From positions 1,612,001-1,676,000 of the forward strand of contig NZ_CP091975.1 of NCBI RefSeq assembly GCF_029016285.1: DNA of 64,000 nt. Direction: 5' to 3'. Of the stretch, positions 27,500-36,008 are shown piece by piece (position 1 is the first letter of the stretch; every line of letters begins with the position of its first letter). Origin of the DNA: Vibrio sp. DW001. Lineage in GTDB: Bacteria; Pseudomonadota; Gammaproteobacteria; Enterobacterales; Vibrionaceae. The position numbers and the translations under genes are program-made. Under the pieces are notes generated by a model. It searched no databases and had not been told where the DNA came from. It worked only from the letters and a program-made list of their open reading frames with translations.

Positions 27500-28513
27500 A
27501 TGTCAGGTAATAATCACTCAGAAGTAGTTCACTTGATAAAGAGAGAGCAAGTTGAGATGTTTATCGATATTTTCAAACAGATAGATGAAAATATTTATAC
27601 CTTATTAAAGCAAGCTAACTTGCCGGATAATCTACATAAATTGGACGCCAAGTATACCTATCTTCCTGAAGCCACACTCAAAAATTTGGTGCAAATTCTT
27701 GCCAGTAAAACAAACAAGCAAGACTTTGGTATTCTAGTCTGGAGTGCTTGCAAAAATATCTATATCCCCAAATATATTGCTAACTTAACTGAAACGAGAT
27801 CACTAAAATCAGTCTTAGATGAATTTGGAATTAAGTTAAAAAAAATTTCCTCAAATGCCCACGTGTATACCGAATTTTCTGGCGGTAAATGGTGGTTGAT
27901 TAGAGAGAAAAGTGGAACTGAAGAGTTATGGTTTAAATATGCTGAAATGTTCAGTGTCGTTTTTATGTGCGAGTTGCTCAGAGCGCTAACCGGCAACAAA
28001 TGGAAACCAGAGGAGATTGGTATTCGTACCGAAAGTCATGAAGATTTCTTGGCCTTGCCTGAATTAAATGGGGCGCAGTTTTATACCAATAAGCCTGTTA
28101 CGGCTGTCTATATACCATCAAAGTTGATGGAGGCTTCCGTCATATTACCTAAGCAAATAGACGTCATAGAACAGCCAGATGACAGTCATATTTATGATTT
28201 TCTTCAATCGTTTAAACTCGCGATAAAACCTTATATCGCTATGGGTAAACTCCCTATCAAAATGGCGGCAAAGATCTTAAATATGAACGTCAGAACGATT
28301 CAACGTAAGCTCGAAAAAGAGGGTGTCAGGTATGACGAGGTCGTTGAGAGTATGGTTTTAGAAAAAATGCTTGAACTTTTAAAGCGTGACTCAGTTCACA
28401 TATCAGTCATTTCTGCACAACTTGGCTATTCGAATCCTAGTCATTTCTCGAGAGCGTTTAAACGACTGATGCATATGACTCCTAATCAATACCGTAAACA
28501 ACAAAACAATTAA
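27500..28513 (+). CDS. AraC-family transcriptional regulator
   Basis: A 337-residue regulator. The N-terminal ~200 residues match the OruR/ArgR-type AraC ligand-binding architecture, and the C-terminal domain (about 250-335) has two helix-turn-helix motifs, IKMAAKILNMNVRTIQRKL and VISAQLGYSNPSHFSRAFKR, ending MTPNQYRK. The start has AGGGAG 8 nt upstream. It is followed in the same direction by an amidohydrolase, a DUF3299 protein and a porin, which it may control. Inducer unknown. Confidence 0.9.
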   Translation: MSGNNHSEVVHLIKREQVEMFIDIFKQIDENIYTLLKQANLPDNLHKLDAKYTYLPEATLKNLVQILASKTNKQDFGILVWSACKNIYIPKYIANLTETRSLKSVLDEFGIKLKKISSNAHVYTEFSGGKWWLIREKSGTEELWFKYAEMFSVVFMCELLRALTGNKWKPEEIGIRTESHEDFLALPELNGAQFYTNKPVTAVYIPSKLMEASVILPKQIDVIEQPDDSHIYDFLQSFKLAIKPYIAMGKLPIKMAAKILNMNVRTIQRKLEKEGVRYDEVVESMVLEKMLELLKRDSVHISVISAQLGYSNPSHFSRAFKRLMHMTPNQYRKQQNN

Positions 28514-28718
28514 GCGCAACAAGAACGGTATCGTCAAATGGCTTGTGTGTCATCAAATGGTTATTTATTCCTCTTGAAGAGTAGCGCATTCTTACCTAAG
28601 TTATTAGATGTTAATTAATTGTTACGCATAAAGGCGAAATTAAGAAACTAACGCGAATGATAGAAAGGGAATATACGAGAGGTATTCATGATTACTCGTA
28701 ATAACTTAAGGGACTAAA

Positions 28719-30098
28719 ATGAATCATAAACGTTTTAAGATTTCGGTATTAGCGGTGTCGTGCATGCTCACGTTCTCTGCAAGTGCGGCTTCAACGTTAT
28801 TTACCAACGTCGATATTTTTAATGGTACAGAAGACAAGTTGTATCAAGGTCATCATGTACTTGTGGTGGATAATAAAATTGCAAAAATCTCACAATCGGC
28901 GATTGACGCTGGTGATGCCGTGGTTATTGACGGTAAAGGTATGACATTAATGCCTGGTTTGATTGAAGGGCACGGGCATTTGCAAATGAACGGCAGTTCA
29001 CTTCCAGATATAGAGAACAACCGCAACTGGGAAGAGCTTGCTGTTCGTTCGGTTGCACGAGCTCAATCTGCGCTTATGTCTGGTTTTACCACTTGGCGCG
29101 ATATGGGGGGAATGGGTGCTGGACTTAAGAAAAGTATTGATAGTGGAGAAGTTATCGGCCCTCGAATCTATCCATCCGGAGCCTTCATTGGGCCAACAGG
29201 ATCTCATGCGGATTTTAGAAACTTTAATACACCAAACGAAACGTTTAATGGGCCCCAATCTGCTGGTGCTCGGTTAGGCATGTCGTGTACCGCTGATGAC
29301 GAAGGGGCAATAAAAGCCTGTGCGCGTCAAAACTATATGCAAGGTGCGACACAACTAAAACTCATGTCGAGCGGTGGGGTGGCGTCATCATTTGATCCAT
29401 GGCAGTTAAATGCATACTCGTTAGATGAGCTCAAGGCGGCGGTAGAAGTTGCGGATGCTTACGGTTCATATGTTGCGTCACATGCCTACAGCAAGGTGTC
29501 CTTGCTACGGAATTTAGAGGCAGGTACACGTACACTAGAACACGCGTTTATGTTTGATGCTGATGTCAATAAATCGATGAAAAAGAACGATGCATATATG
29601 ACAACTAATATGACGGCATTTTCCCCGTATTTAGGACAAATAGAAGCGATTAACTCAAACCCTGCTTCAGCGCGTAAAGCGAAAACCGCTCAAGCCGCAT
29701 TTAAAGATTATATTAAGAATGTTCAGGACCTTAAGCCAAAGCTGGGTTTTCATGTTGACTGTGTCGGTGGTGTGGCGGCGTGTGAGCAACAGGCGGATCA
29801 CTCTATTCACTTAAGTGGGAAGTTCTTCGGTAATTTTTATACGCTTATCTCTATGACGTCAGTGAACGGCGAGATTGTAAAACTGTCCGGTGACATTCTA
29901 GACCCGTATGTTGACGCTAAGCTGGGTGTGATTGAAGAGGGTGCTTATGCAGATCTATTATTGGTTGAAGGTAATCCACTCGAAGACTTAACGGTAATAG
30001 GAGCCAATGAAAAATGGTTTGATGCCCCTGCTCGTGAAGGCGTTGATTCAATGAAAGTCATTATGAAAGATGGTCATATTTACAAAAATACACTGTAA
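28719..30098 (+). CDS. Secreted metal-dependent amidohydrolase (imidazolonepropionase-like)
   Basis: A 459-residue periplasmic hydrolase with a signal peptide (residues 1-23, cleavage after SASA). The TIM-barrel metal ligands are visible: HxH in LIEGHGHLQMNG, a Lys in TQLKLMSSGGV for carboxylation, His in VASHAYS and in TLEHAFM, and an Asp in HVDCVGG where the family usually has GTDA. Such enzymes hydrolyse dipeptides, N-acyl amino acids or lactams; the substrate is not readable. A second Cys-containing insertion (MSCTADDEGAIKACARQ) may form a periplasmic disulfide. Followed by an 8-bp hairpin and then a DUF3299 protein and a porin, suggesting an outer-membrane-to-periplasm uptake and processing unit. 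Confidence 0.87.
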   Translation: MNHKRFKISVLAVSCMLTFSASAASTLFTNVDIFNGTEDKLYQGHHVLVVDNKIAKISQSAIDAGDAVVIDGKGMTLMPGLIEGHGHLQMNGSSLPDIENNRNWEELAVRSVARAQSALMSGFTTWRDMGGMGAGLKKSIDSGEVIGPRIYPSGAFIGPTGSHADFRNFNTPNETFNGPQSAGARLGMSCTADDEGAIKACARQNYMQGATQLKLMSSGGVASSFDPWQLNAYSLDELKAAVEVADAYGSYVASHAYSKVSLLRNLEAGTRTLEHAFMFDADVNKSMKKNDAYMTTNMTAFSPYLGQIEAINSNPASARKAKTAQAAFKDYIKNVQDLKPKLGFHVDCVGGVAACEQQADHSIHLSGKFFGNFYTLISMTSVNGEIVKLSGDILDPYVDAKLGVIEEGAYADLLLVEGNPLEDLTVIGANEKWFDAPAREGVDSMKVIMKDGHIYKNTL

Positions 30099-30125
30099 AT
30101 GATGTCGCGATATTTGTAATAGATT

Positions 30126-30146
30126 AGGCGGTCGATATGACCGCCT
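30126..30146 (+). repeat. Intercistronic hairpin after the amidohydrolase gene
   Basis: AGGCGGTC pairs perfectly with GACCGCCT around GATAT. No U tract follows, so it probably stabilises or attenuates the transcript. It covers an upstream in-frame ATG at 30137 of the next gene, supporting the later start. Confidence 0.7.
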
Positions 30147-30163
30147 GTACAGCAGGACAATCC

Positions 30164-30790
30164 ATGAAATATATTGTTTTCATCTTCTCAATATTCTCTT
30201 TTTCACTCGCAGCAGAAACTCAATTGATTGATTGGGATCTGTTGTCTCCGCACGTATCAAATGAAACCATTAAGATACCAGAAATCACAGAAAACCAACG
30301 GTCGTTGTTGGCTTCCGTTTTATATCTACAAACCCGAAAGGATGGTCGCTCGCAAGCTGAATTACGCAGAGTCATTTCAGTACTAGAAAATCAGGGTCTA
30401 GATGTGACTGAAACACTCAAGGCCCGCGAAGATTATATGAACTTAGAGCGCTTAAAAGCAGAGACTATAAATCCTCAAATTACGGGTAATAAAGTAAGAA
30501 TGGCGGGTTTTATCGTTCCGATTGAATTTGACGGTGTTAACGCGACTGAGTTTCTATTGGTTCCTTATGCAGGGGCTTGTATTCACCTGCCACCTCCACC
30601 AGCAAACCAAATCGTAAAGTTGTCTTACCCTGTTGGGTTTGAGATCGAAAATGTTCAATACCCAGTCTGGGTGGAAGGCGTTATAAAAGCAGATAAGCAA
30701 ACAGATGAAGTGTATTTGGTTGATGGAAAGTCAAATCTGACCATGGGCTATACAATGGATGGCTCACTAATTGAAAAGTATTACGAGTAG
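30164..30790 (+). CDS. DUF3299 family exported protein
   Basis: A 208-residue exported protein. Residues 1-18 (MKYIVFIFSIFSFSLAAE) form a signal peptide, supporting ATG 30164 with AGGA at 30154-30157; the upstream ATG 30137 lies within a hairpin. The C-terminal half matches DUF3299: VRMAGFIVPIEFD, then FLLVPYAGACIHLPPPPANQIV with a single Cys. Family members occur beside ABC-type export systems and lipoproteins; function unknown. Gene order places it between a periplasmic hydrolase and a porin. Confidence 0.85.
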   Translation: MKYIVFIFSIFSFSLAAETQLIDWDLLSPHVSNETIKIPEITENQRSLLASVLYLQTRKDGRSQAELRRVISVLENQGLDVTETLKAREDYMNLERLKAETINPQITGNKVRMAGFIVPIEFDGVNATEFLLVPYAGACIHLPPPPANQIVKLSYPVGFEIENVQYPVWVEGVIKADKQTDEVYLVDGKSNLTMGYTMDGSLIEKYYE

Positions 30791-30855
30791 CGCCATATGT
30801 TGTTAAGAATTATGTCGATAAATACGATTAGTGAACATGACAAGTGAGGAAGTAA

Positions 30856-32085
30856 ATGATCAAAAAATCGATGCTAGTTGGATTGTCTATCTCATCCTCA
30901 TTAATCAGTTTTACAACCTTATCAAATGCGGGTTTTTCAGGCCCCGATTCAGTTGAAAATACTATCTCTGAAAATGTCAGACCAAAACAATCGTGGCGTG
31001 AACGATTGGCCTTGGAACAAAATATTACTTTTGGATTGGACTATCAGATGCTTACATTGTCAGCATCTAACCCCACCATTGGTGGAGATGACAATGCATC
31101 TTCCGGGGTGCTTCGGTTTTATGGTTCATGGGGCGTGCTCAGCCAAGAAGTAGGCACGACTGGCAGTTTGGTCTGGAAGGTCGAACACAGACATGCTTAC
31201 TCTGACTTGTCTCCTAAAGAGTTTTCCTTTATTGGTAATGGCTTAGGTTATGCTGGCATGATTGGCCCGGCTTATAGCGATCAGGGTGGTCGGCTCACTA
31301 ATTTGTATTGGAAGCAGATGCTGAATAGTGGTCGTTCATCATTTATGGTCGGCTACTTAGATACGACGGATTATGTTGATACCTATGCTTTGGCGAGTCC
31401 GTGGACAGGTTTTACCAACCTAGCGTTCAGTACTGGTGGTGGTGCAATAGGCCTTCCCGATGATGGTATTTTAGGGTTAGCGATTGGTCATATGCTGACA
31501 GACAATTACTATGTTGTAGCCGGTGTAGCCGATGGTAAAGGGGAATCGGATGACCCATTAGAGGGGTTTGATACCTTATTTAACGATCACAAATTATTTT
31601 CTACATTAGAGCTTGGCTGGACCGCTTCGCAGGAAAATATCTATACCGACAATATTCATGTGACTGCTTGGCATTTAGATGGCGGAACTCAACACAACCT
31701 AACAAATAGCAGCAGTGGGCAGGGGATAAATTTTTCTGCTAGTTATTTTGCGACATCACAAATAATGCCTTTTTTGAGGGGCGGTTTTTCTAAAGGCGAT
31801 GTTGCTCTTTACGACACATCTATAACCATAGGTTTGGGGTATTTTGAGCTTGGCGCTAAAAATAACAACCTTGGCTTTGCACTTAATTGGAGTGAAGTAA
31901 ATGAGAACTTGGAGGGAGCCTATGGTGTGGAAAGTTCAGAGCAGCTGACAACAGAGGTCTATTACAATATTGCTGTAAGTCCATTTATTCAAATTACACC
32001 GGATGTTCAATACATTAAAGACCCCGCCTTTTCTAGTGAGGATAATACTTGGGTATTTGGTTTACGGGCTAGAATTTTTATTTAG
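30856..32085 (+). CDS. OprB-like outer membrane carbohydrate-type porin
   Basis: A 409-residue beta-barrel protein with a signal peptide (cleavage near SNAGF). Mature sequence shows alternating hydrophobic strands and aromatic girdles, with WKVEHRHAYS, LGYFELGAKNNNL and the terminal strand TWVFGLRARIFI ending in an aromatic-hydrophobic pattern. The WRERLALEQ-NITFGLDYQ opening resembles carbohydrate-selective OprB porins. GAGGA precedes the ATG. It probably passes the substrate used by the upstream amidohydrolase. Substrate specificity is an inference. Confidence 0.8.
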   Translation: MIKKSMLVGLSISSSLISFTTLSNAGFSGPDSVENTISENVRPKQSWRERLALEQNITFGLDYQMLTLSASNPTIGGDDNASSGVLRFYGSWGVLSQEVGTTGSLVWKVEHRHAYSDLSPKEFSFIGNGLGYAGMIGPAYSDQGGRLTNLYWKQMLNSGRSSFMVGYLDTTDYVDTYALASPWTGFTNLAFSTGGGAIGLPDDGILGLAIGHMLTDNYYVVAGVADGKGESDDPLEGFDTLFNDHKLFSTLELGWTASQENIYTDNIHVTAWHLDGGTQHNLTNSSSGQGINFSASYFATSQIMPFLRGGFSKGDVALYDTSITIGLGYFELGAKNNNLGFALNWSEVNENLEGAYGVESSEQLTTEVYYNIAVSPFIQITPDVQYIKDPAFSSEDNTWVFGLRARIFI

Positions 32086-32126
32086 ATATTACTTTTGCTC
32101 TTAAATTCTATTTATTCTGCAATCAG

Positions 32127-32230
32127 ACACCGTTGCACTCATTAATTTTGCGTCCACAGTGCGGATCAATAAGGCTTTCTCGTTAATCATCCATTAGTAG
32201 TGAGGTTCACAATCATTCCAGCAACGGTGT
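32127..32230. repeat. Long-range inverted repeat, possible structured RNA
   Basis: ACACCGTTGC (32127-32136) and GCAACGGTGT (32221-32230) are exact reverse complements 84 nt apart. Partial continuation is seen as CACTCATTAAT against ATTAGTAGTGAG with a bulge. It could be a structured 3' UTR or the remnant of a small mobile repeat; evidence is limited to pairing. Confidence 0.45.
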
Positions 32231-32468
32231 TAGTTATAAGGATAAGATCCCCCCTACTTACAGTGAGTATTGGAGGTCACAGAAATCTCATACAACGACA
32301 CTCAGCATTAATTTACCTGGCCGTTTCTGATGCTATACGATAATGAGCAGCGTACTTAGGATTACTAAGTTCTTCATAACTTATGCCAGCTAGAAAGAAT
32401 GACACTATTAATGCGTTTACCAAAATTTTTACTAGCATTCTCGGCCGCTCATTTTAATTATAAATCCG

Positions 32469-32516
32469 CGAAACATAAACCTCTATTTATGTTTCGTATA
32501 AATCATAAATTATACG
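32469..32516. terminator. Two adjoining palindromes downstream of the porin gene
   Basis: CGAAACATAAA/TTTATGTTTCG (32469-32496, 11 bp, 6-nt loop) shares its last CG with CGTATAA/TTATACG (32495-32516, 7 bp, 8-nt loop), so only one can form at a time. They lie about 380 nt after the porin stop and may act as terminator/antiterminator-like structures. There is no clear U tract. Confidence 0.5.
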
Positions 32517-32587
32517 TATAACCTTCTGATTATTCGAAGATACTTTCTATAATAATGCACCAATAACTTGTTCGAGTTATGAATAAG

Positions 32588-32615
32588 TAGGCCTCTTTAT
32601 CGACAAAGAGGCCTA
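32588..32615 (-). terminator. Strong hairpin beyond the EamA gene
   Basis: A perfect 11-bp stem TAGGCCTCTTT/AAAGAGGCCTA with a 6-nt loop lies 20 nt past the stop of the minus-strand EamA gene and directly abuts a second hairpin. It is the probable 3' end of the M24-racemase-EamA transcript, although a poly-U tract is lacking. Confidence 0.65.
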
Positions 32616-32644
32616 TGAATCATAAACGTATTGTTTATGATTCA
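32616..32644 (-). repeat. Perfect palindrome spanning the EamA stop codon
   Basis: TGAATCATAAAC and GTTTATGATTCA pair over 12 bp around GTATT. The stop codon of the EamA gene (32635-32637 on the minus strand) lies inside the stem. Together with the neighbouring 11-bp hairpin it forms a tandem structure at the 3' end of the operon, likely protecting or ending the transcript. Confidence 0.65.
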
Positions 32645-33585
32645 GTCGCGACTTTTAAGTCTACTTCTTTAGAAGCGAACTTCATAAAGGCCACCATTGA
32701 AATAATAACTATCGTAATAGCAACAATTCGAATTAGTGTTACTTGTTCACCCAGCGCAAATACCGCCAAAACAAATGAAGATAGAGGCATGAGGTTAAGC
32801 GCCATCCCCGTTCCATCAACACCAACACGTTCCATTGCGTAGATGTAAATAAGATAACTCGTACCTGAGATACCAACACCTAGAATACAGATAGCTAGAA
32901 TACGAACTGGTGAACTAAATACGTTCAGTGCTGATGAGAAGTCTGCACCCGACAACATGAGGTAAACGCCAAAACCTAATGAAGCAAAGATAAATTGATG
33001 AAACATAGTGGCAACTGAACCATATTTCTCTGCCAAAATTGCACGGCTATATGCAGTACACGAGAAACTAGCCGCACTTAATAAACAAATAAGGTGACCA
33101 ATATTGAAGCCATTTGACTCAGCTGTAGGATCCATTACTAAAATGGCAACACCTGCGAACGCTCCGAGAGCCGCACCAATTTGCATTACAGTAAAACGCG
33201 CATTGTGACGAAGGAAACCTACCGATAGAATTAGAATTGGAATAAGACCTTGGATGACACCATTCTCTGATGCAGTAATGTAGTCAAGAGATAAAAATGA
33301 AAGGTAGCTAAATGCTCCTTGACCAACAATACCACAAGCTGCAGTCCAGAAAAGGTCACTTCTATTTTCCCAGCTTATTTCAAATTTCTTTTTCTTTGTC
33401 ATTTTACCACTGGCTAGACCGATATTGAAAACAAGGCCTAATGTAATAAATGCAACTGTATAGCGAACCCAAACTAATACTTGTGCGTCCATTACTTCAA
33501 GAATGGGAGTTCCTACAATCCAAGGAATACCCCAAAGTAGGCCGATGAATATGGCTGCACACCAACCTTTGACTTGATTACTCAT
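32635..33585 (-). CDS. EamA/DMT-family transporter
   Basis: A 316-residue inner membrane protein with ten predicted helices arranged as two EamA repeats (GLLWGIPWIVGTPILE early; GLIPILILSVGF and GTSYLIYIYAMERVG later). DMT transporters of this type export or import metabolites such as amino acids. Third gene of a minus-strand operon after an M24 peptidase and a racemase-like protein (26 nt gap), so it probably moves their substrate or product. AGAG acts as a weak ribosome binding site. Confidence 0.88.
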   Translation of the reverse strand: MSNQVKGWCAAIFIGLLWGIPWIVGTPILEVMDAQVLVWVRYTVAFITLGLVFNIGLASGKMTKKKKFEISWENRSDLFWTAACGIVGQGAFSYLSFLSLDYITASENGVIQGLIPILILSVGFLRHNARFTVMQIGAALGAFAGVAILVMDPTAESNGFNIGHLICLLSAASFSCTAYSRAILAEKYGSVATMFHQFIFASLGFGVYLMLSGADFSSALNVFSSPVRILAICILGVGISGTSYLIYIYAMERVGVDGTGMALNLMPLSSFVLAVFALGEQVTLIRIVAITIVIISMVAFMKFASKEVDLKVATES

Positions 33586-33611
33586 ATTTAATTTTCTCTA
33601 TTAGTTATTGT

Positions 33612-34382
33612 TTACTGATTTAAAAGACGGCCAAAACCGGGACAAGAGGCTTTCTTGCCGCTCAAATACATGGCGTGCCAAAACATGGCTGAGTTACTGC
33701 ATACGACTGGAATATTAAATGTGTCTTCAATTTCTTGAATGTGATCAAGTACACGCAAGTTTGTACATGACATAAAGACAAGATCAGCACTAGATTCAGG
33801 CAATATTTTTTCTAACGTCGCTAACATTGACTCTTTTGATACGGTAGTAATGTCCGTGTCTTTCTCTATACCTAGAGAGCCAAGCACGACCACTTCAAAA
33901 CCTGCATTCTCTAATTGTTCATATAAAGGAAAGTTAACACCCGTTGGGTAAGGCGAAAATACGGCGATTTTTTTCGCTCCCAAGCACTTAAATGACGCCT
34001 GAGCTGCCGTCCAAGGATTCGTTGCTGGAATATTGCCTCTGTTTTTTGTTAATAGATGAGATACTTTTTCTTCGCCGATAATGATAGAGGCAGAAGTACA
34101 CCCAAACGCCATAACATCCATTGGTAGGCCGGTTGCAATTAAATCAGATGCATCACTAATGCCCGTCGCAATTTTGTCTAATGCTTCTGGCGTCATTTCA
34201 CTACTGTAATAAACGCGCGAGCTAAATACGCCAGCTTTTGTGCCCACCAGTTTAGCCCAATCCATTTCTAGCGAATGGTCTGTACTTAGTTGTACTAATC
34301 CAATATGAACGCGGTTGATTCTTGGTGCTTGTTCGTGCTCCAAAGGCACTTCAAACTGTTTAAACTGCTCAAAGGTTTTCAT
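33612..34382 (-). CDS. Asp/Glu racemase superfamily protein (maleate isomerase/EutA-like)
   Basis: A 256-residue cytoplasmic protein with the two catalytic cysteines of the superfamily, in MAFGCTSAS and VFMSCTNLR. Overall arrangement (VFSSRVYYSSEMTPEALDKI, AKKIAVFSPYPTGVN) fits the maleate isomerase/arylmalonate decarboxylase/EutA group rather than true aspartate racemases. EutA-type proteins accompany M24 hydrolases in ectoine utilisation, but the other eut/doe genes are missing here. It therefore likely racemises, isomerises or decarboxylates the acid released by the upstream peptidase. Middle gene of a three-gene minus-strand operon. Confidence 0.83.
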   Translation of the reverse strand: MKTFEQFKQFEVPLEHEQAPRINRVHIGLVQLSTDHSLEMDWAKLVGTKAGVFSSRVYYSSEMTPEALDKIATGISDASDLIATGLPMDVMAFGCTSASIIIGEEKVSHLLTKNRGNIPATNPWTAAQASFKCLGAKKIAVFSPYPTGVNFPLYEQLENAGFEVVVLGSLGIEKDTDITTVSKESMLATLEKILPESSADLVFMSCTNLRVLDHIQEIEDTFNIPVVCSNSAMFWHAMYLSGKKASCPGFGRLLNQ

Positions 34383-34439
34383 AAATTTACCCTAGTAAAG
34401 GGTCATGCCAGAATGACCTAACATGACGGTTGTCTACAT

Positions 34440-35603
34440 TTAATTGATAACGATTAGTTCAGGCTCTGCGCGCTCACTTAGCCACTCAGCACCATCTTCT
34501 GTAATGACAATATTTTCTTCATGAACCATAGACTTACCTGGTGCATACACCATTCCTGGTTCCAGGGTCATTACCATGCCTGGTTTAAGTATGGTGTTAT
34601 CGGTTGCGGTATTTGATGGGCGTTCAGTGAGTTCCATACCCAAACCATGACCAAGACGACCGACGTCATTGCCCAGAGCTCCATTCGCCTCTAAAATTCC
34701 CCACATTGCATTATAAATGTCCGTTGTTGTTGCTCCCGGACGAGCGGCTTCAAAACCTTTGGTTGTTGCTTCATAAGTGGCGCGATAGGCTGCTTTGGTT
34801 TGCTCACTTGCATCGCCAAATGCCCAGTTACGGTCAAAATCGGAGAAGTACCCATCACGTACTGCGCCAGTATCAATTATCAATACATCACCGTGTTCAA
34901 TGATGCGGTCTGTAGGTCCCATAATGATACTGTCATAGCCGTCTTGACCTGAACCAGCAATGATGTAAGGGCATTCATCTGCACCTTCTAAAAGCATATC
35001 GATACGAAACTGCTTACAAATTTCACGCTCAGACATGCCAGCCTTTGCGTACGTTGGTATCTTATTAAAACCAACATTCGTAATACGGCAAATCTCACGT
35101 GTTTTCTCAATTTCTGCCTGCGATTTAATTTGACGTAGCTCATGAACGGCTAAAGATACGTCAACAAATTCTTTCTTAACCAATGTGGTTAATGTTAGAT
35201 AATTGTTTATGGGCATACGTAAATGGGATTCAATACCTAAAGTCGCCCCCACGCGGCCATACTTGCAAGGTAAAGAATTCAAGGCACTTGCAACTAAACT
35301 GATACCATCGTCTTCCGGACGAGGCGATGGCCATGAAATTATGTTATCTATCCAAGTTCCTGCCATACCACTCGCACCAATTTCAGGAACGATGGCTATT
35401 GGCTTACCTTCAGCTGGCACAACAACAAACCATGGACGAGTTGGGCTTTGCCAAAATTGTGTATGGAAACCGGTAAAGTAACGAACATTCGGTTCAGTGG
35501 TGAAAATCATCGCATCCAATCTCTGGTCATGCATGATTTTTTGTGCTCTTTGGGCTCTATTTTCAAATTCTGTTTCTTCAAAGCCTCTGCTTAAAATGTT
35601 CAT
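34440..35603 (-). CDS. M24-family metallopeptidase (Xaa-Pro/ectoine-hydrolase-like)
   Basis: A 387-residue pita-bread enzyme. An N-terminal creatinase-like domain (about 15-150) precedes the catalytic domain with all five dinuclear metal ligands: the Asp pair in LIIDTGAVRDGYFSDFDR, His in LGHGLGMELTERPS, Glu in TLEPGMV and Glu in VHEENIVI. Members include Xaa-Pro dipeptidases, creatinase and ectoine hydrolase DoeA. Absence of prolidase neighbours and presence of a EutA-like gene suggest a small-molecule amide or amidine hydrolase. First gene of its operon, with AAGGGAT upstream and a palindrome-rich control region beyond. Confidence 0.87.
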   Translation of the reverse strand: MNILSRGFEETEFENRAQRAQKIMHDQRLDAMIFTTEPNVRYFTGFHTQFWQSPTRPWFVVVPAEGKPIAIVPEIGASGMAGTWIDNIISWPSPRPEDDGISLVASALNSLPCKYGRVGATLGIESHLRMPINNYLTLTTLVKKEFVDVSLAVHELRQIKSQAEIEKTREICRITNVGFNKIPTYAKAGMSEREICKQFRIDMLLEGADECPYIIAGSGQDGYDSIIMGPTDRIIEHGDVLIIDTGAVRDGYFSDFDRNWAFGDASEQTKAAYRATYEATTKGFEAARPGATTTDIYNAMWGILEANGALGNDVGRLGHGLGMELTERPSNTATDNTILKPGMVMTLEPGMVYAPGKSMVHEENIVITEDGAEWLSERAEPELIVIN

Positions 35604-35650
35604 TTTATCCCTTCATTTTAGTTGAATTTATTTATTGACCAATGACGTTA

Positions 35651-35690
35651 AAGCCAAATTGCGTTAACTAAAGTTAACTTAATTTGGCTT
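35651..35690. promoter_or_regulatory. Compound palindrome upstream of the M24 operon
   Basis: Outer arms AAGCCAAATT/AATTTGGCTT (10 bp, perfect) enclose an inner palindrome GTTAACT-AA-AGTTAAC (7 bp arms). It sits 48-87 nt upstream of the M24 start codon, over the likely promoter. The inner GTTAACT resembles the half-sites of the three palindromes further out, so it may bind the same regulator. Confidence 0.6.
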
Positions 35691-35727
35691 GTTAGGGACA
35701 ATGGCGTTACAATAGTGTGATGGGATG

Positions 35728-35751
35728 CATAGTTACAAATAGTTAACTATG
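35728..35751. promoter_or_regulatory. Palindrome copy 1 (ATAGTTAC-N6-type)
   Basis: CATAGTTAC-AAATAG-TTAACTATG has 8 of 9 arm positions paired. It is flanked by a further inverted pair AGTGTGA (35714-35720) and TCACACT (35759-35765). It shares the context GATGCATAG..GAGGCT with copy 3. Confidence 0.65.
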
Positions 35752-35939
35752 AGGCTCGTCACACTAAAAAATAGAATTTAACCTAATTGTATAAAAACAA
35801 CCAGCAAACCGGATTTATTGGTTAATATTTCAGCCAGTACATGGGTTTTTAGATGTATATTGTAAGTTTTTTCAGTTTTACTGAATTTTAAACTCAGTAT
35901 GTTATGTTAGAAATTCAAAAACACCGAAGACATTATGGT

Positions 35940-35969
35940 TTATATAGTTACCATTATGTAACTATATAA
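35940..35969. promoter_or_regulatory. Palindrome copy 2 (ATAGTTAC-N6-GTAACTAT)
   Basis: TTATATAGTTAC-CATTAT-GTAACTATATAA has perfect 12-bp arms around a 6-nt centre, the same half-site and spacing as copies 1 and 3. Confidence 0.7.
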
Positions 35970-36008
35970 TTGGGTAGAAACATCGACATTCAGCTTGGTG
36001 ATCGGAAT

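Larger units (their letters stand above)
32086..32634. other. 549-nt gap crowded with inverted repeats
   Basis: No credible gene lies between the porin and the convergent EamA gene. The left part has long-range inverted arms (32127-32136 with 32221-32230) and a short hairpin ACTTAG/CTAAGT near 32351-32367. The right part holds a run of adjoining palindromes from 32469 to 32644, annotated separately. Confidence 0.7.

Noticed and set aside
32639..32842. Plus-strand frame opposite the EamA gene starting MNHKR
   Set aside because: It is the antisense of a clear membrane transporter and begins inside a palindrome.
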